Part shown: piece by piece, positions 42,617 through 50,168 of the stretch
Position numbering within the stretch: the stretch's first letter is position 1
How the letters are laid out: every line of letters begins with the position of its first letter
From: an uncultured Nitrospira sp.
Lineage (GTDB): Bacteria > Nitrospirota > Nitrospiria > Nitrospirales > Nitrospiraceae
Assembly (NCBI GenBank): GCA_902500995.1
Contig: CABVSR010000011.1
Location: 1-64,000, forward strand
Direction: 5' to 3'
Length of the DNA stretch: 64,000 bases
Made by a program: the position numbers and the translations under genes
The notes under the pieces: generated by a model
Seen by the model: only the letters and a program-made list of their open reading frames with translations
Databases searched by the model: none
Told to the model about the DNA's origin: nothing

Positions 42617-44596
42617 TTACGAAGTCCCTCCGAACGTGACCCGCACGCCGCCGAAGATCGATCGGATCGGTGTCCCGGCGCTGGCGATTTCTTCATACTT
42701 CTCGTTAAACAGGTTTTCCGCTCGCAAGTAGGCTTGCAGCTGTTTCGTGACATCATAGGTGACGGCCAGGGACCAGACATCGAATGCCGGCAGAGGTTGC
42801 CGGTCGCCGGTCGTATTGAAGCGCGACCCCACATACCGGCCGATCAACGTAATCCACAAGGGATCGATCGGCTGATAGCTGACCGATGCGCTCCACTGGT
42901 CGGTGGGCCAACGCGGGAGACGGGTGTGGGTGCTCAGGTCACGCGTGATGGTATTGGTGTAGTTGGCCTGTACCACGAACCCTTTGAGGAATGGCCTGTC
43001 GCTGGAATAGGTATAGGACAGGCCGGCTTCCCACCCTTTCGTGGAGGCCTCGCCCAATTGCTGTGGGCAGAACCCGAACGTGCTGAACGGCGCGCAAAAG
43101 GCCGGATCGAACGTGGTCGTGATGAGGTTTCGGTAGCGATTCCAGAAAAATCCCCCCGTGAACTTCAGTTGCCTGGAGAACACATACTGATCGATTCCCA
43201 CGTCCATACTCTGACTTTTCTCGGGCCCCAGATTGGGATTGCCGAAATTCGGGAAATACAGTTCGTTCATGCTGGGCGCCCGAAAGCCGGTCGAATATCC
43301 GGCGCGGAGTTTGGTATCCGTTTCTTTATGGAGGTACCCGGCGGTGAGTCGATAGGTCGTGGCATCGCCAAAGACGTTGTAACTGTCGTGCCGCACGCCG
43401 GCTGTGGCGAAGACGCGATCCCAGAGATTGAGTTGCGCCTGCGCAAATCCGGCATGAGAACTCAACACGCGGTTGATCAGCCCCTGGTCGTTTTCCCCCT
43501 GCTGTTCCCGGAATTGGTACCCGGCGCTGAGCAGAAGCAGCTTCGTGATCTGAATATTGTGCTGCCACTCCAGACGATTGGAGAGCACGCGGGTTTCATT
43601 GGGAGATCCGAACGGCGTGCTCAACAATCCATCGGCCAGGCTCCGCTGTAATGTCCCGGGCAGGAACAGCGAGGCTTCCTGCGAGCGGGCGAGCGTCAGC
43701 TTCTGCGACCACCAGTTGGTCATCGGCTGCTCGTAACTCCCGCTGAAGACATACTGCTGACTGCGCATCTTCGACCCGTAGACATCCGCCGGAAACGTCG
43801 CCGAGACATTGTCGAGTTGCGTATCGGAATTCATCCAGCGCATGCTGACATCGAGCCGGCCGTCACGCGGAAGGTCCACACCGATGCGACCTGACCCCTG
43901 CCAATTGCGGAAAGAATCCCGTTCCGTGGCACCGCGGCGATAGTTGACCGCGGAAAAACTCGAGGTATCCCACCGGGAGAGCGAGAGGCTGTAATCGACC
44001 AGGCCCTGCTTGCCGGACACCGTGCCGCCCTCGCGGAGAGAGGCGAACGAGCCATATTCCAGAAACCCGGTTGCGGAGACCGGTCCCTCGCCTCGCTTGG
44101 TGATGATATTGATGACGCCACCCATCGCGTCCGATCCCCACAACATGCTTTGCGCGCCGCGCAGGATCTCGATCCGTTCGATGTTGTCGGTGGTGAGGTT
44201 GGAAAAATCGTAACTGCCCAGCGTTCCGCTGTTGACGATGGCGCCGTCGATCAGCACCAGGGTCTGGCTTGACCCGCCTCCGCGAATTCTTGCGTTGACT
44301 TCGGTCCCCGGTCCTCCGCTTGAAAACACGGCCAGTCCCTGTGCCAGTCGCAAGGCATCGGCCACATGGCGGAGATTCTGTTTTTTCATGTCCTGCGCGG
44401 TGATGACTTCCACGGCGCTGGTCACTTGGCTCACCGGCACAGGGGTTTTGGTCGCCGAGACCACCACCTCTTCCGTTTGCACGACCTCTGTCTCGGGAGA
44501 CTCTTCGGCAACCGCAACGCTCGTCCACAGCGGCAGGGCGCTCGTGATCAACAGCAACACACAACAGACGGACCATTCCCTGACAATCTTCGACAT
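42617..44596 (-). CDS. btuB: TonB-dependent vitamin B12 receptor BtuB
   Basis: Outer-membrane receptor of 659 residues. Signal peptide CCVLLLITSALPLWTSVAVAEE (cleavage near residue 30), a TonB box-like VQTEEVVVSATKTPVPVS, plug domain (VEVITAQDMKKQNLRHVADALRLAQG, GPGTEVNARIRGGGSSQTLVLIDG, IERIEILRGAQSMLWGSDAMGGVINIITK), then a 22-strand barrel ending FGGVRVTFGGTS. The plug style fits BtuB. A cobalamin riboswitch lies directly upstream, which supports the substrate. SD AAAGGGAATG. Confidence 0.92.
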   Translation of the reverse strand: MSKIVREWSVCCVLLLITSALPLWTSVAVAEESPETEVVQTEEVVVSATKTPVPVSQVTSAVEVITAQDMKKQNLRHVADALRLAQGLAVFSSGGPGTEVNARIRGGGSSQTLVLIDGAIVNSGTLGSYDFSNLTTDNIERIEILRGAQSMLWGSDAMGGVINIITKRGEGPVSATGFLEYGSFASLREGGTVSGKQGLVDYSLSLSRWDTSSFSAVNYRRGATERDSFRNWQGSGRIGVDLPRDGRLDVSMRWMNSDTQLDNVSATFPADVYGSKMRSQQYVFSGSYEQPMTNWWSQKLTLARSQEASLFLPGTLQRSLADGLLSTPFGSPNETRVLSNRLEWQHNIQITKLLLLSAGYQFREQQGENDQGLINRVLSSHAGFAQAQLNLWDRVFATAGVRHDSYNVFGDATTYRLTAGYLHKETDTKLRAGYSTGFRAPSMNELYFPNFGNPNLGPEKSQSMDVGIDQYVFSRQLKFTGGFFWNRYRNLITTTFDPAFCAPFSTFGFCPQQLGEASTKGWEAGLSYTYSSDRPFLKGFVVQANYTNTITRDLSTHTRLPRWPTDQWSASVSYQPIDPLWITLIGRYVGSRFNTTGDRQPLPAFDVWSLAVTYDVTKQLQAYLRAENLFNEKYEEIASAGTPIRSIFGGVRVTFGGTS

Positions 44597-44640
44597 GCTG
44601 ACATTCCCTTTCGCTCGAAGGGCTCAGTCGTAACAGCCGT

Positions 44641-44900
44641 CAGTTGGGTCTCCTGACTTGCGGATCTTTGATTCCCTGCGCCTTCCCGGCGAAACGTGAA
44701 TCGTGAAACGTGAATCGTGAAACGGTCAGAGAGAACCTCCCGCGCTTCACGAGATACACTTCACGAACCACGCCGCTCGCCAGTGGCTTCCTGCAGGGTC
44801 ACTCCCCGCTTACAGTGGCGGCACCGTGATGGATTCGCACCATCTTCCCCGACGCTGACGGCGTCTTGCTGATACTCCGGTCTCCGATTAATGACGTGCC
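44641..44900 (-). promoter_or_regulatory. Cobalamin riboswitch upstream of btuB
   Basis: Read on the minus strand, the conserved core appears in order: GGGAAGATGGTGCGAATCC, GGTGCCGCCACTGTAAGCGG, GCAGGAAGCCACTGG, then after a variable arm GGGAAGGCGCAGGGAATC and AGTCAGGAGACC. This is a B12 riboswitch that represses when adenosylcobalamin is present. It controls btuB and probably the long cbiA to cobQ run behind it. The variable arm (44691-44769) is filled by a dispersed repeat. Confidence 0.93.
44691..44769. repeat. Repeat copy D inside the btuB riboswitch arm
   Basis: Three tandem near-copies of CGTGAATCGTGAAACG face CGCTTCACGAGATACACTTC (44741-44760) and a final CACG at 44761-44764. The right arm, reverse-complemented, gives CGTGAAGTGTATCTCG, one base different from the copy A/B word. 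It lies between the GCCACTGG and GGGAAGG segments of the riboswitch. Confidence 0.7.
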
Positions 44901-44954
44901 CCAGTTAGTTACGCGGGTGGGCCGGGCACGAACCCTTCCCGCAACAGTCCGCAT

Positions 44955-45845
44955 CTACACATGAACCGGCAGTGATGGACCAGGCAACGTGATGCGCGGC
45001 AGCCCTGACTCGGGATGCGCATCGATCAGCACGGTGCAGCCGTAGACGTCCCGCAATGTTTCGACCGACAGGACTTCGGAGGGCGTCCCGATCGCGGCGA
45101 TCCTGCCGTCCTTCAACATGACGATGCGAGTGCAATATTGGCTGGCCAGATTCAAATCATGTGAGACGATCACCACCGTCAATTCCTGCTCATCGCGCAA
45201 ACGGCGGAGCACCGAACAAATGTCGAGTTGATGCTGAAGATCGAGAAATGCGGTCGGCTCGTCCAGCAGCAACAGGCGCGGCTTTTGGGCCAGGGCACGC
45301 GCAATCATGGTTCGCTGGCGCTCGCCGCCGGAGAGATCGGTCACCAGGCGCTCGGCGAGATGCGTAATATCCATCGTCGCCATGGCCTGAGCGGCCGCAT
45401 GGCAATCATCCTGATCCTCCCACCCGAACCCGAAACTCCAGCGCGATCGCTGCCGGTGCGGAAAACGCCCCATCAACACGGTCTCTGCTACCGTAAACGG
45501 AAAGAGCTGCGCATGTTCCTGCGGCACAAAGGCGATGGTTTGAGCCGTTTCCTCCTGAGACAAACCGGCCAGATGGCGGCCGAACAATGTGATGTCCCCG
45601 GATTGCGGCGCCGCGAGTTTGGCCAGAAGCTTCAGCAGAGAGGTTTTTCCCGATCCGTTCGGGCCGACGATGCCGAGCATTTCGCCCGGCTGGACCTGCA
45701 GGGTCACATCCCTAAGCACCCACCCGCCATCCAGTCCACTGGGCCTGCCATAGCGGAAATGCACCCCGCGCAGATCGTAGGTATGGACATGCGTGCCGTC
45801 GCCTCCGTTCTCGATGGTTGTATCGTCTTGGCCCCGACTGCTCAT
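44955..45845 (-). CDS. btuD: Cobalamin ABC transporter ATPase BtuD
   Basis: FecE/BtuD-type ATP-binding subunit, 296 residues. Walker A VGPNGSGKTSLLKLL, Q-loop FVPQE, signature DLSGGERQRTMIARALAQ, Walker B RLLLLDEPTAFLDL and switch His in VIVSHDLNL. It powers the BtuC permease. The ATG at 45845 overlaps the btuC TGA as ATGA, with AAGGAT as SD. Specificity for B12 comes from the neighbouring riboswitch and btuF. Confidence 0.92.
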   Translation of the reverse strand: MSSRGQDDTTIENGGDGTHVHTYDLRGVHFRYGRPSGLDGGWVLRDVTLQVQPGEMLGIVGPNGSGKTSLLKLLAKLAAPQSGDITLFGRHLAGLSQEETAQTIAFVPQEHAQLFPFTVAETVLMGRFPHRQRSRWSFGFGWEDQDDCHAAAQAMATMDITHLAERLVTDLSGGERQRTMIARALAQKPRLLLLDEPTAFLDLQHQLDICSVLRRLRDEQELTVVIVSHDLNLASQYCTRIVMLKDGRIAAIGTPSEVLSVETLRDVYGCTVLIDAHPESGLPRITLPGPSLPVHV

Positions 45846-47002
45846 GCCAGCCGATCCTTTCGCCACACCAGCAGATAGACGAAGAACGGTCCGCCCGCCA
45901 AGGCGGTGATCACGCCGACCGGAACCTCCGAGGGCACAAACAGCGTGCGGGCCAGCGTATCCGTAACCATGAGAAACATGCCTCCGACCAATGTGGAGGC
46001 CGGCAAAAGCAGGCGGTGATCGGCGCCCACCACCAGGCGCACCGCATGCGGAATGATCATGCCGACAAAGCCGATCATGCCGCTGAACGACACGACCGCC
46101 CCGGTCATGAGGGCCGACAAGAGGAACATCACGCGTTTGGTGCGTTCCGTATCGATGCCCAAGGACCGGGCAGGCTCTTCCCCTAAGGCGAGAATGTTGA
46201 GCACCCGCACCTGTTTCAAGAGCAGGACGAGGCCGACGAGCAAGTACCCCGCCAGTGCGATCAGCACCGGATAGGCGGGCGCCGTCAGCGACCCCATGAG
46301 CCAGGCCATCATCCCGAACGAGCGGTTCGGCTCCATGATGGAGGTGATGAACATGATCAGCGCGGAGAAAATGGCATTGAGGATCACCCCCGCCAGCAAC
46401 ACCGAATGGATCGGCAGTCGATCATAGGACGCCGCCATGCGGTAAATGACCAGCAACGCGACCAGGCTTCCCGCAAACCCGCACACAGGCAAGAGCGACA
46501 ATGCGAGGACCGTGGTACCGATCCCGAATAAGACCGCAATGGCCACACCCAGCGCCGCCCCGCTCGACACGCCCAGCACATAGGGATCGGCCAGCGGATT
46601 TCTCATCAATGCCTGCAGCGCCACACCGACGGCGGCCAGACAGCCCCCTACCAGAAATCCCAGCAACACGCGCGGCAAACGCACCTGCAGCAGAATGACG
46701 CCGGTGGTTCGATAGGCATCGGGCTCGCTCGCCGTGCCGACCAGCGCGGACGACAACAATTCCACGAGGTGTCCAATGCCGATGTACTGCGTCCCCAGCT
46801 GTAAACACAGCATGATGAGGATGAGCGAGAGGAGCAACAACACACCCATGACGGCACACCAACGGGAGCGCGTCAGGATCGCACCCTGAAGCGGCCGGTC
46901 GACTCGCGTGGAATGGGCGCCGGGCTGCATGAGGTTCGGCGTGAAAGACGGCGATGTCAGCGTGGCAGGAGTTGGCGTGGGGTGGCCGGCGGAGGGCATC
47001 AT
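45842..47002 (-). CDS. btuC: Cobalamin ABC transporter permease BtuC
   Basis: FecCD-family permease of 386 residues with about ten transmembrane segments. Typical stretches: VRLPRVLLGFLVGGCLAAVGVALQALMRNPLADPYVLGVSSGAALG, VLLAGVILNAIFSALIMF (split here), LGIDTERTKRVMFLLSALMTGAVVSFSGMIGFVGMIIPHAVRL. A polar N-terminal extension of about 45 residues precedes TM1. Its ATG overlaps the btuF stop by four bases. Confidence 0.93.
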   Translation of the reverse strand: MMPSAGHPTPTPATLTSPSFTPNLMQPGAHSTRVDRPLQGAILTRSRWCAVMGVLLLLSLILIMLCLQLGTQYIGIGHLVELLSSALVGTASEPDAYRTTGVILLQVRLPRVLLGFLVGGCLAAVGVALQALMRNPLADPYVLGVSSGAALGVAIAVLFGIGTTVLALSLLPVCGFAGSLVALLVIYRMAASYDRLPIHSVLLAGVILNAIFSALIMFITSIMEPNRSFGMMAWLMGSLTAPAYPVLIALAGYLLVGLVLLLKQVRVLNILALGEEPARSLGIDTERTKRVMFLLSALMTGAVVSFSGMIGFVGMIIPHAVRLVVGADHRLLLPASTLVGGMFLMVTDTLARTLFVPSEVPVGVITALAGGPFFVYLLVWRKDRLA

Positions 47003-48045
47003 GGCTGAGGCGTTGCCGATTCACAGGCGAAGGCTTCGGGGTGAATGACCCTGGCGAGTGCTTCCAGCCCCTGCATGACCCGAGGCCCGGGACGATTGAG
47101 CGCATCCGCCGGCACTTCGCGAAGGCGGTTGTGCTGCACGGCCGTCAGCGTGGTCCAGCGTCGCCAGGCCTCCTGCTCGCTTCGCGGCACGGTCTCCACC
47201 GACCCCCTCGGAAAGATCAGGATTTCCGGATCTTCTTTCAACACCGTTTCCATGGTCAGACGCGGATAGGCCGTGGCCGCGCCGGACGCGATATTGACCC
47301 CTCCGGCCAACCCGATCATCTGGTGGATGTAACTGCCCGGTCCCACCGTAATGAGCGGTTGGCTATTGATCACGTACAACACGCGCCTGCGCGCCAAGCC
47401 TTCCGTCCGGCGGCTGATCTCGGCCATTTGAGCGCGCATGTCCGCGGTCATCGCATGGGCGGCCGTGGAGCGGTCAAAGATACGCCCCAAGGTGTGAATA
47501 TGCGCGAACACCTGTTCCAACGACGTGGCTTCGAGCAAGAGGACGGGAATTTTCAGTTCTTCCAACTTGGCCAGCACATTGGCGCGATGGAACTCCAGCG
47601 GCGCCACGATCAATTCCGGCCGGAGCGCGATCAGGGATTCGAGATTGGGGTTGCTGTAGCCGATTTTCGGTTTGGCGGCGGCCGCCGCGGGGAAATTGCA
47701 GAAGTCGGTGACGCCGACGACCTGTTCGTTCAACCCGAGCGCGAACAACATCTCCGTGATGCTCGGCGCCAGCGAGACGACCCGGGTCGGCGCTTTGGCG
47801 ACATAGAGCTTCCGTCCCGCATCATCGACGAACGTGCGCGGGGTGACATTGGCCATGAACGGCATGCCGGTCAGAATGCCCTGTTGGCGGCGTTTCATCA
47901 CCGTATCATCTCCGGGGAAATCTCCCCCTGCCGGCGCGAGGCAGGGCAGCAGGACAGACCAGACAACTCCGAGGCATCCGACGACAAACCGGCGGAAGAG
48001 ACTGAATCGAACGGCGCGCAAATAAAAAATCCCCAGGGCCATCAT
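46999..48045 (-). CDS. btuF: Periplasmic cobalamin-binding protein BtuF-like
   Basis: Class III solute-binding protein of 348 residues. A hydrophobic export segment (FVVGCLGVVWSVLLPCLAPAGG, about 21-42) is followed by the family signature PTRVVSLAPSITEMLFALGLNEQVVGV, KIGYSNPNLESLIALRPELIVAP, a long linking helix, and NRLREVPADALNRPGPRVMQGLEALARVIHPEAF. It delivers corrinoid to BtuCD. It is the first gene after the second B12 riboswitch. CAGGG lies close to the ATG. Confidence 0.9.
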   Translation of the reverse strand: MMALGIFYLRAVRFSLFRRFVVGCLGVVWSVLLPCLAPAGGDFPGDDTVMKRRQQGILTGMPFMANVTPRTFVDDAGRKLYVAKAPTRVVSLAPSITEMLFALGLNEQVVGVTDFCNFPAAAAAKPKIGYSNPNLESLIALRPELIVAPLEFHRANVLAKLEELKIPVLLLEATSLEQVFAHIHTLGRIFDRSTAAHAMTADMRAQMAEISRRTEGLARRRVLYVINSQPLITVGPGSYIHQMIGLAGGVNIASGAATAYPRLTMETVLKEDPEILIFPRGSVETVPRSEQEAWRRWTTLTAVQHNRLREVPADALNRPGPRVMQGLEALARVIHPEAFACESATPQP

Positions 48046-48085
48046 GGAACCCTGAGGATTGCTCCCGCAACATCATCCTCGCCTA

Positions 48086-48121
48086 TTCCCCAGCCCACGA
48101 GGGAATAAAGGGTCTTTCCCC
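48086..48121 (-). promoter_or_regulatory. Possible alternating hairpins in the btuF leader
   Basis: Minus strand order is GGGGAA, TTCCC, GGGGAA. The middle segment can pair with either neighbour (48115-48121 with 48101-48105, or the latter with 48086-48091), giving two exclusive hairpins right after the riboswitch. This could be its expression platform. Confidence 0.35.
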
Positions 48122-48342
48122 GGGCAGGTCTTCTGGCTCATGGTTCATCCTACTCCCCGCGCCTTCCCATCTTCGAAGCAGTCCGCTCTCAGCGTTCAGC
48201 GATCAGGATGTGCCTGAATGCTGATCGCTGATAACTGACGGCTTCCGTAGACAGTGGCGCCTGCGGGTTTCGTCCCCATTCACAGCGGCGGGACCGCGAG
48301 GGTTTCGCACCCTCTTCCCTTCACCCAAGGCGTCTAAAACGA
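48120..48342 (-). promoter_or_regulatory. Cobalamin riboswitch upstream of btuFCD
   Basis: Minus strand carries GGGAAGAGGGTGCGAAACCC, GGTCCCGCCGCTGTGAATGG, CGCAGGCGCCACTG, then a variable arm, GGGAAGGCGCGGGGAG and GAGCCAGAAGACCTGCC, the canonical 3' end of B12 riboswitches. It should repress btuFCD when cobalamin is plentiful. Confidence 0.93.
48196..48231. repeat. Inverted repeat inside the btuF riboswitch arm
   Basis: TCAGCGATCAG (48196-48206) and CTGATCGCTGA (48221-48231) are perfect 11-base arms with a 14-base loop, flanked by further TCAGCG/CGCTGA words. The repeat differs from the one in the btuB riboswitch but occupies the same position between GCCACTG and GGGAAGG. Confidence 0.7.
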
Positions 48343-48406
48343 GGCAAACTCTAGGAGAGGCAGGGCAATCTTGTCAAGGCGAAACTTGGCCTGCTTCCAT
48401 TGCCCA

Positions 48407-48450
48407 CTAGCCCGGATTATTCATGAATGCCCCGCAATAGTCCGGGCTAG
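48407..48450. terminator. Long hairpin at the end of the SemiSWEET gene
   Basis: CTAGCCCGGA and TCCGGGCTAG are perfect ten-base arms around a 24-base loop. The right arm includes the SemiSWEET stop codon. The loop contains the palindrome TTCATGAA. It has the look of a REP-type element and may stabilise or end the transcript. Confidence 0.55.
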
Positions 48451-48710
48451 GCTCGATACCGGACTTTCAGCAGAAGAATCGCGAGCGTCAAAATCAGGGT
48501 CACGAGATTCGCCAGGATGATGGGAAGGGCGCCGAGGAGCAGTCCGTAGATCAACCAGAGAAAGACCCCGGTAATGAAGGTGAGCAACATGCCCAACGAC
48601 ACATCCTTCGCGGAGCGTGTGCGCCAGGTTTGCTGGAGTTGTGGGATGAATGCAATCGTCGTCAAGGTTCCCGCGAGCAATCCGATCAGCGTGACCTGGT
48701 CCATAGCCAT
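48447..48710 (-). CDS. SemiSWEET-like sugar transporter
   Basis: An 87-residue three-helix membrane protein of the SemiSWEET/PQ-loop family. TM1 has the PQ-loop signature TTIAFIPQLQQTWRTRSAKDVS, TM2 is MLLTFITGVFLWLIYGLLLG and TM3 is LPIILANLVTLILTLAILLLK. SemiSWEETs dimerise to form a facilitator for sugars. The start may be the first or the third codon (MAMDQ or MDQ); GAGGAT sits four or ten bases away. It is monocistronic. Confidence 0.9.
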   Translation of the reverse strand: MAMDQVTLIGLLAGTLTTIAFIPQLQQTWRTRSAKDVSLGMLLTFITGVFLWLIYGLLLGALPIILANLVTLILTLAILLLKVRYRA

Positions 48711-48865
48711 ATCCTCACATGGAGTGACGCGCGACGCGAGCGGAAACCGGGATCCTGGAAGGAGAATTCACGCCGGCAACTTGTCTTGGCCCCGGGCGCT
48801 ATGGTAGCATCCCTTCCGATTGAAGGACCAGTCGTTGAAAGACGCCGCAACAAAGGAGTAGGGCC

Positions 48866-49057
48866 GTGGCATTTGCCTGTGATCTCTGTGGAAAAAAACA
48901 TCAGACCGGTAACAACGTCAGCCACGCCAACAATAAGACCAAGCGCGTCTTCAATCCCAACCTGCAACGCGTGAAGGCGCTGGTCAATGGCTCGGCCTTG
49001 CGTATCCGCGTGTGCACGCGCTGCCTGCGGTCGGGCCTGGTTAAAAAAGCGGTCTGA
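48866..49057 (+). CDS. rpmB: 50S ribosomal protein L28
   Basis: L28 of 63 residues with the zinc-binding C-plus arrangement: [20 protein letters not shown] and later [11 protein letters not shown], giving two CxxC pairs. [11 protein letters not shown] is conserved in L28. The start codon is GTG with AAGGAG nine bases upstream. A weak promoter-like TTGTCT, 18 bases, TAGCAT lies near 48782-48811. Confidence 0.96.
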   Translation: MAFACDLCGKKHQTGNNVSHANNKTKRVFNPNLQRVKALVNGSALRIRVCTRCLRSGLVKKAV

Positions 49058-49075
49058 TCCTCCCCCGCGTTTTTT
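49043..49075 (+). terminator. Rho-independent terminator of rpmB
   Basis: AAAAAAGCGG pairs with CCGC followed (after one G) by TTTTTT. The stem begins inside the last rpmB codons and the T-run covers 49070-49075. Confidence 0.7.
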
Positions 49076-49348
49076 CCTCCCTCACTTATTCGATCATCTG
49101 ATTTCACGCCTGAGGTGCGCCCGCCGTCGATGGGCTCCCCTTTTCGCCGATCGTGGCACCTGGCCCCGCGCGAGGCGGCTTGGCGCGAAACGCCTTCCCC
49201 GCCGCACCTCATAGACCACGTCCAGTCAGACCCAGGATCGCTCGCGAGCAAACACACACAGAGAGGAGACGGCCTCGTTCTATCGGTGTACAATCCGCAT
49301 CGTAGAGTCACCGACGCAGACCGGCGCACTGTTGAATGGGGAGGCACG

Positions 49349-49711
49349 ATGATGACACGCACGTGGACCTTCGGCCTGATCGCCATCTCCATCGCGATCA
49401 CCGCCTGCAGTCATTTTCAAAACAAAGAAGCGGCGTTTCTGGATTCGGTCAAAGGGCGGGCGACACAAACCGAGGTGAGGAAAGAGCTGGGCGCTCCCAA
49501 AGCGGTTCGAAAGAGCGAAGAGGGGGAGACGGTGTGGGTCTATGAAATCCGCGAGCAGCAGGCCGGTAATCGATACACCGCGCCCGGGATCTGGTGCGAA
49601 GAATATCTGCTGACGTTCGACAGTTCAGCTGTTCTGCAGCGATGGAAGCAAGTCTCCCATTTCCACGGCGGCGAACTCATGCCGACGGAATGTATTCCGG
49701 GGTCTCACTAA
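49349..49711 (+). CDS. BamE/SmpA-like lipoprotein
   Basis: A 120-residue exported lipoprotein. The signal WTFGLIAISIAITAC ends in a lipobox (I-T-A-C, Cys20). The body has the SmpA/OmlA pattern FLDSVKGRATQTEVRKELGAPKAVRKSEEGETVWVYEI, that is a G-x-T/Q-T-E-V start, a LG-x-P turn and W-x-Y-E strand. BamE itself helps outer-membrane protein assembly, but many small lipoproteins share this fold, so the exact role is open. GGGGAGG precedes the ATG pair; the long open frame upstream has no start with an SD. Confidence 0.75.
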   Translation: MMTRTWTFGLIAISIAITACSHFQNKEAAFLDSVKGRATQTEVRKELGAPKAVRKSEEGETVWVYEIREQQAGNRYTAPGIWCEEYLLTFDSSAVLQRWKQVSHFHGGELMPTECIPGSH

Positions 49712-49745
49712 GGCAGTACACAGAGGGTGGCGATTCGGCCATCTA

Positions 49746-50015
49746 TCAGGGCCACACATCCATCGCGACGCCTTCACCGACGGTCTGAGTTCCAGCCGCA
49801 TTTCCCATCCCGATTTGCGTTTCAGGCATTCCGAGGGTAATCCCCTGCTCGCGGATCTCAAAACCATCCCACGGAATGCGAGCCACGTGGCCGGTCTGAA
49901 TCACCACGACGTCGGCATAACTGATCTGCCGCGTGACCGAATCGAGGATCAAACGGGTGATGAGTCCCCACTCTTCCCCTGCCCGATTGTTGACAATCCA
50001 TTTATCACTGCCCAT
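49746..50015 (-). CDS. PRC-barrel-like small protein
   Basis: An 89-residue soluble protein. The segment WGLITRLILDSVTRQISYADVVVIQTGHVARIPWDGFEI has the beta pattern of PRC-barrel domains (G-x-I-x-x-L-I-L-D, then I-x-Y-A-x-V, then R-I-P-W). It ends GVAMDVWP. PRC barrels occur in RNA-processing and photosynthetic proteins and in many stand-alone proteins of unknown role. The ATG at 50015 is fixed by AGGAGG seven bases upstream. It is downstream of the Wzc-type kinase on the same strand after a 153-base gap. Confidence 0.65.
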   Translation of the reverse strand: MGSDKWIVNNRAGEEWGLITRLILDSVTRQISYADVVVIQTGHVARIPWDGFEIREQGITLGMPETQIGMGNAAGTQTVGEGVAMDVWP

Positions 50016-50168
50016 ACATCCGCCTCCTGCAGCAGCGCTGCACAACGAAGTTATCCGGTCTGAGCCTGTTTCCCGCGGCCACGGTTTGGGGCTTCCTGTT
50101 GAGAAGAGATGGTGTGCGTTGCGGCACCGGAGAAACAGGGCCGGCACCACACCATGAAACAAGCAGGG

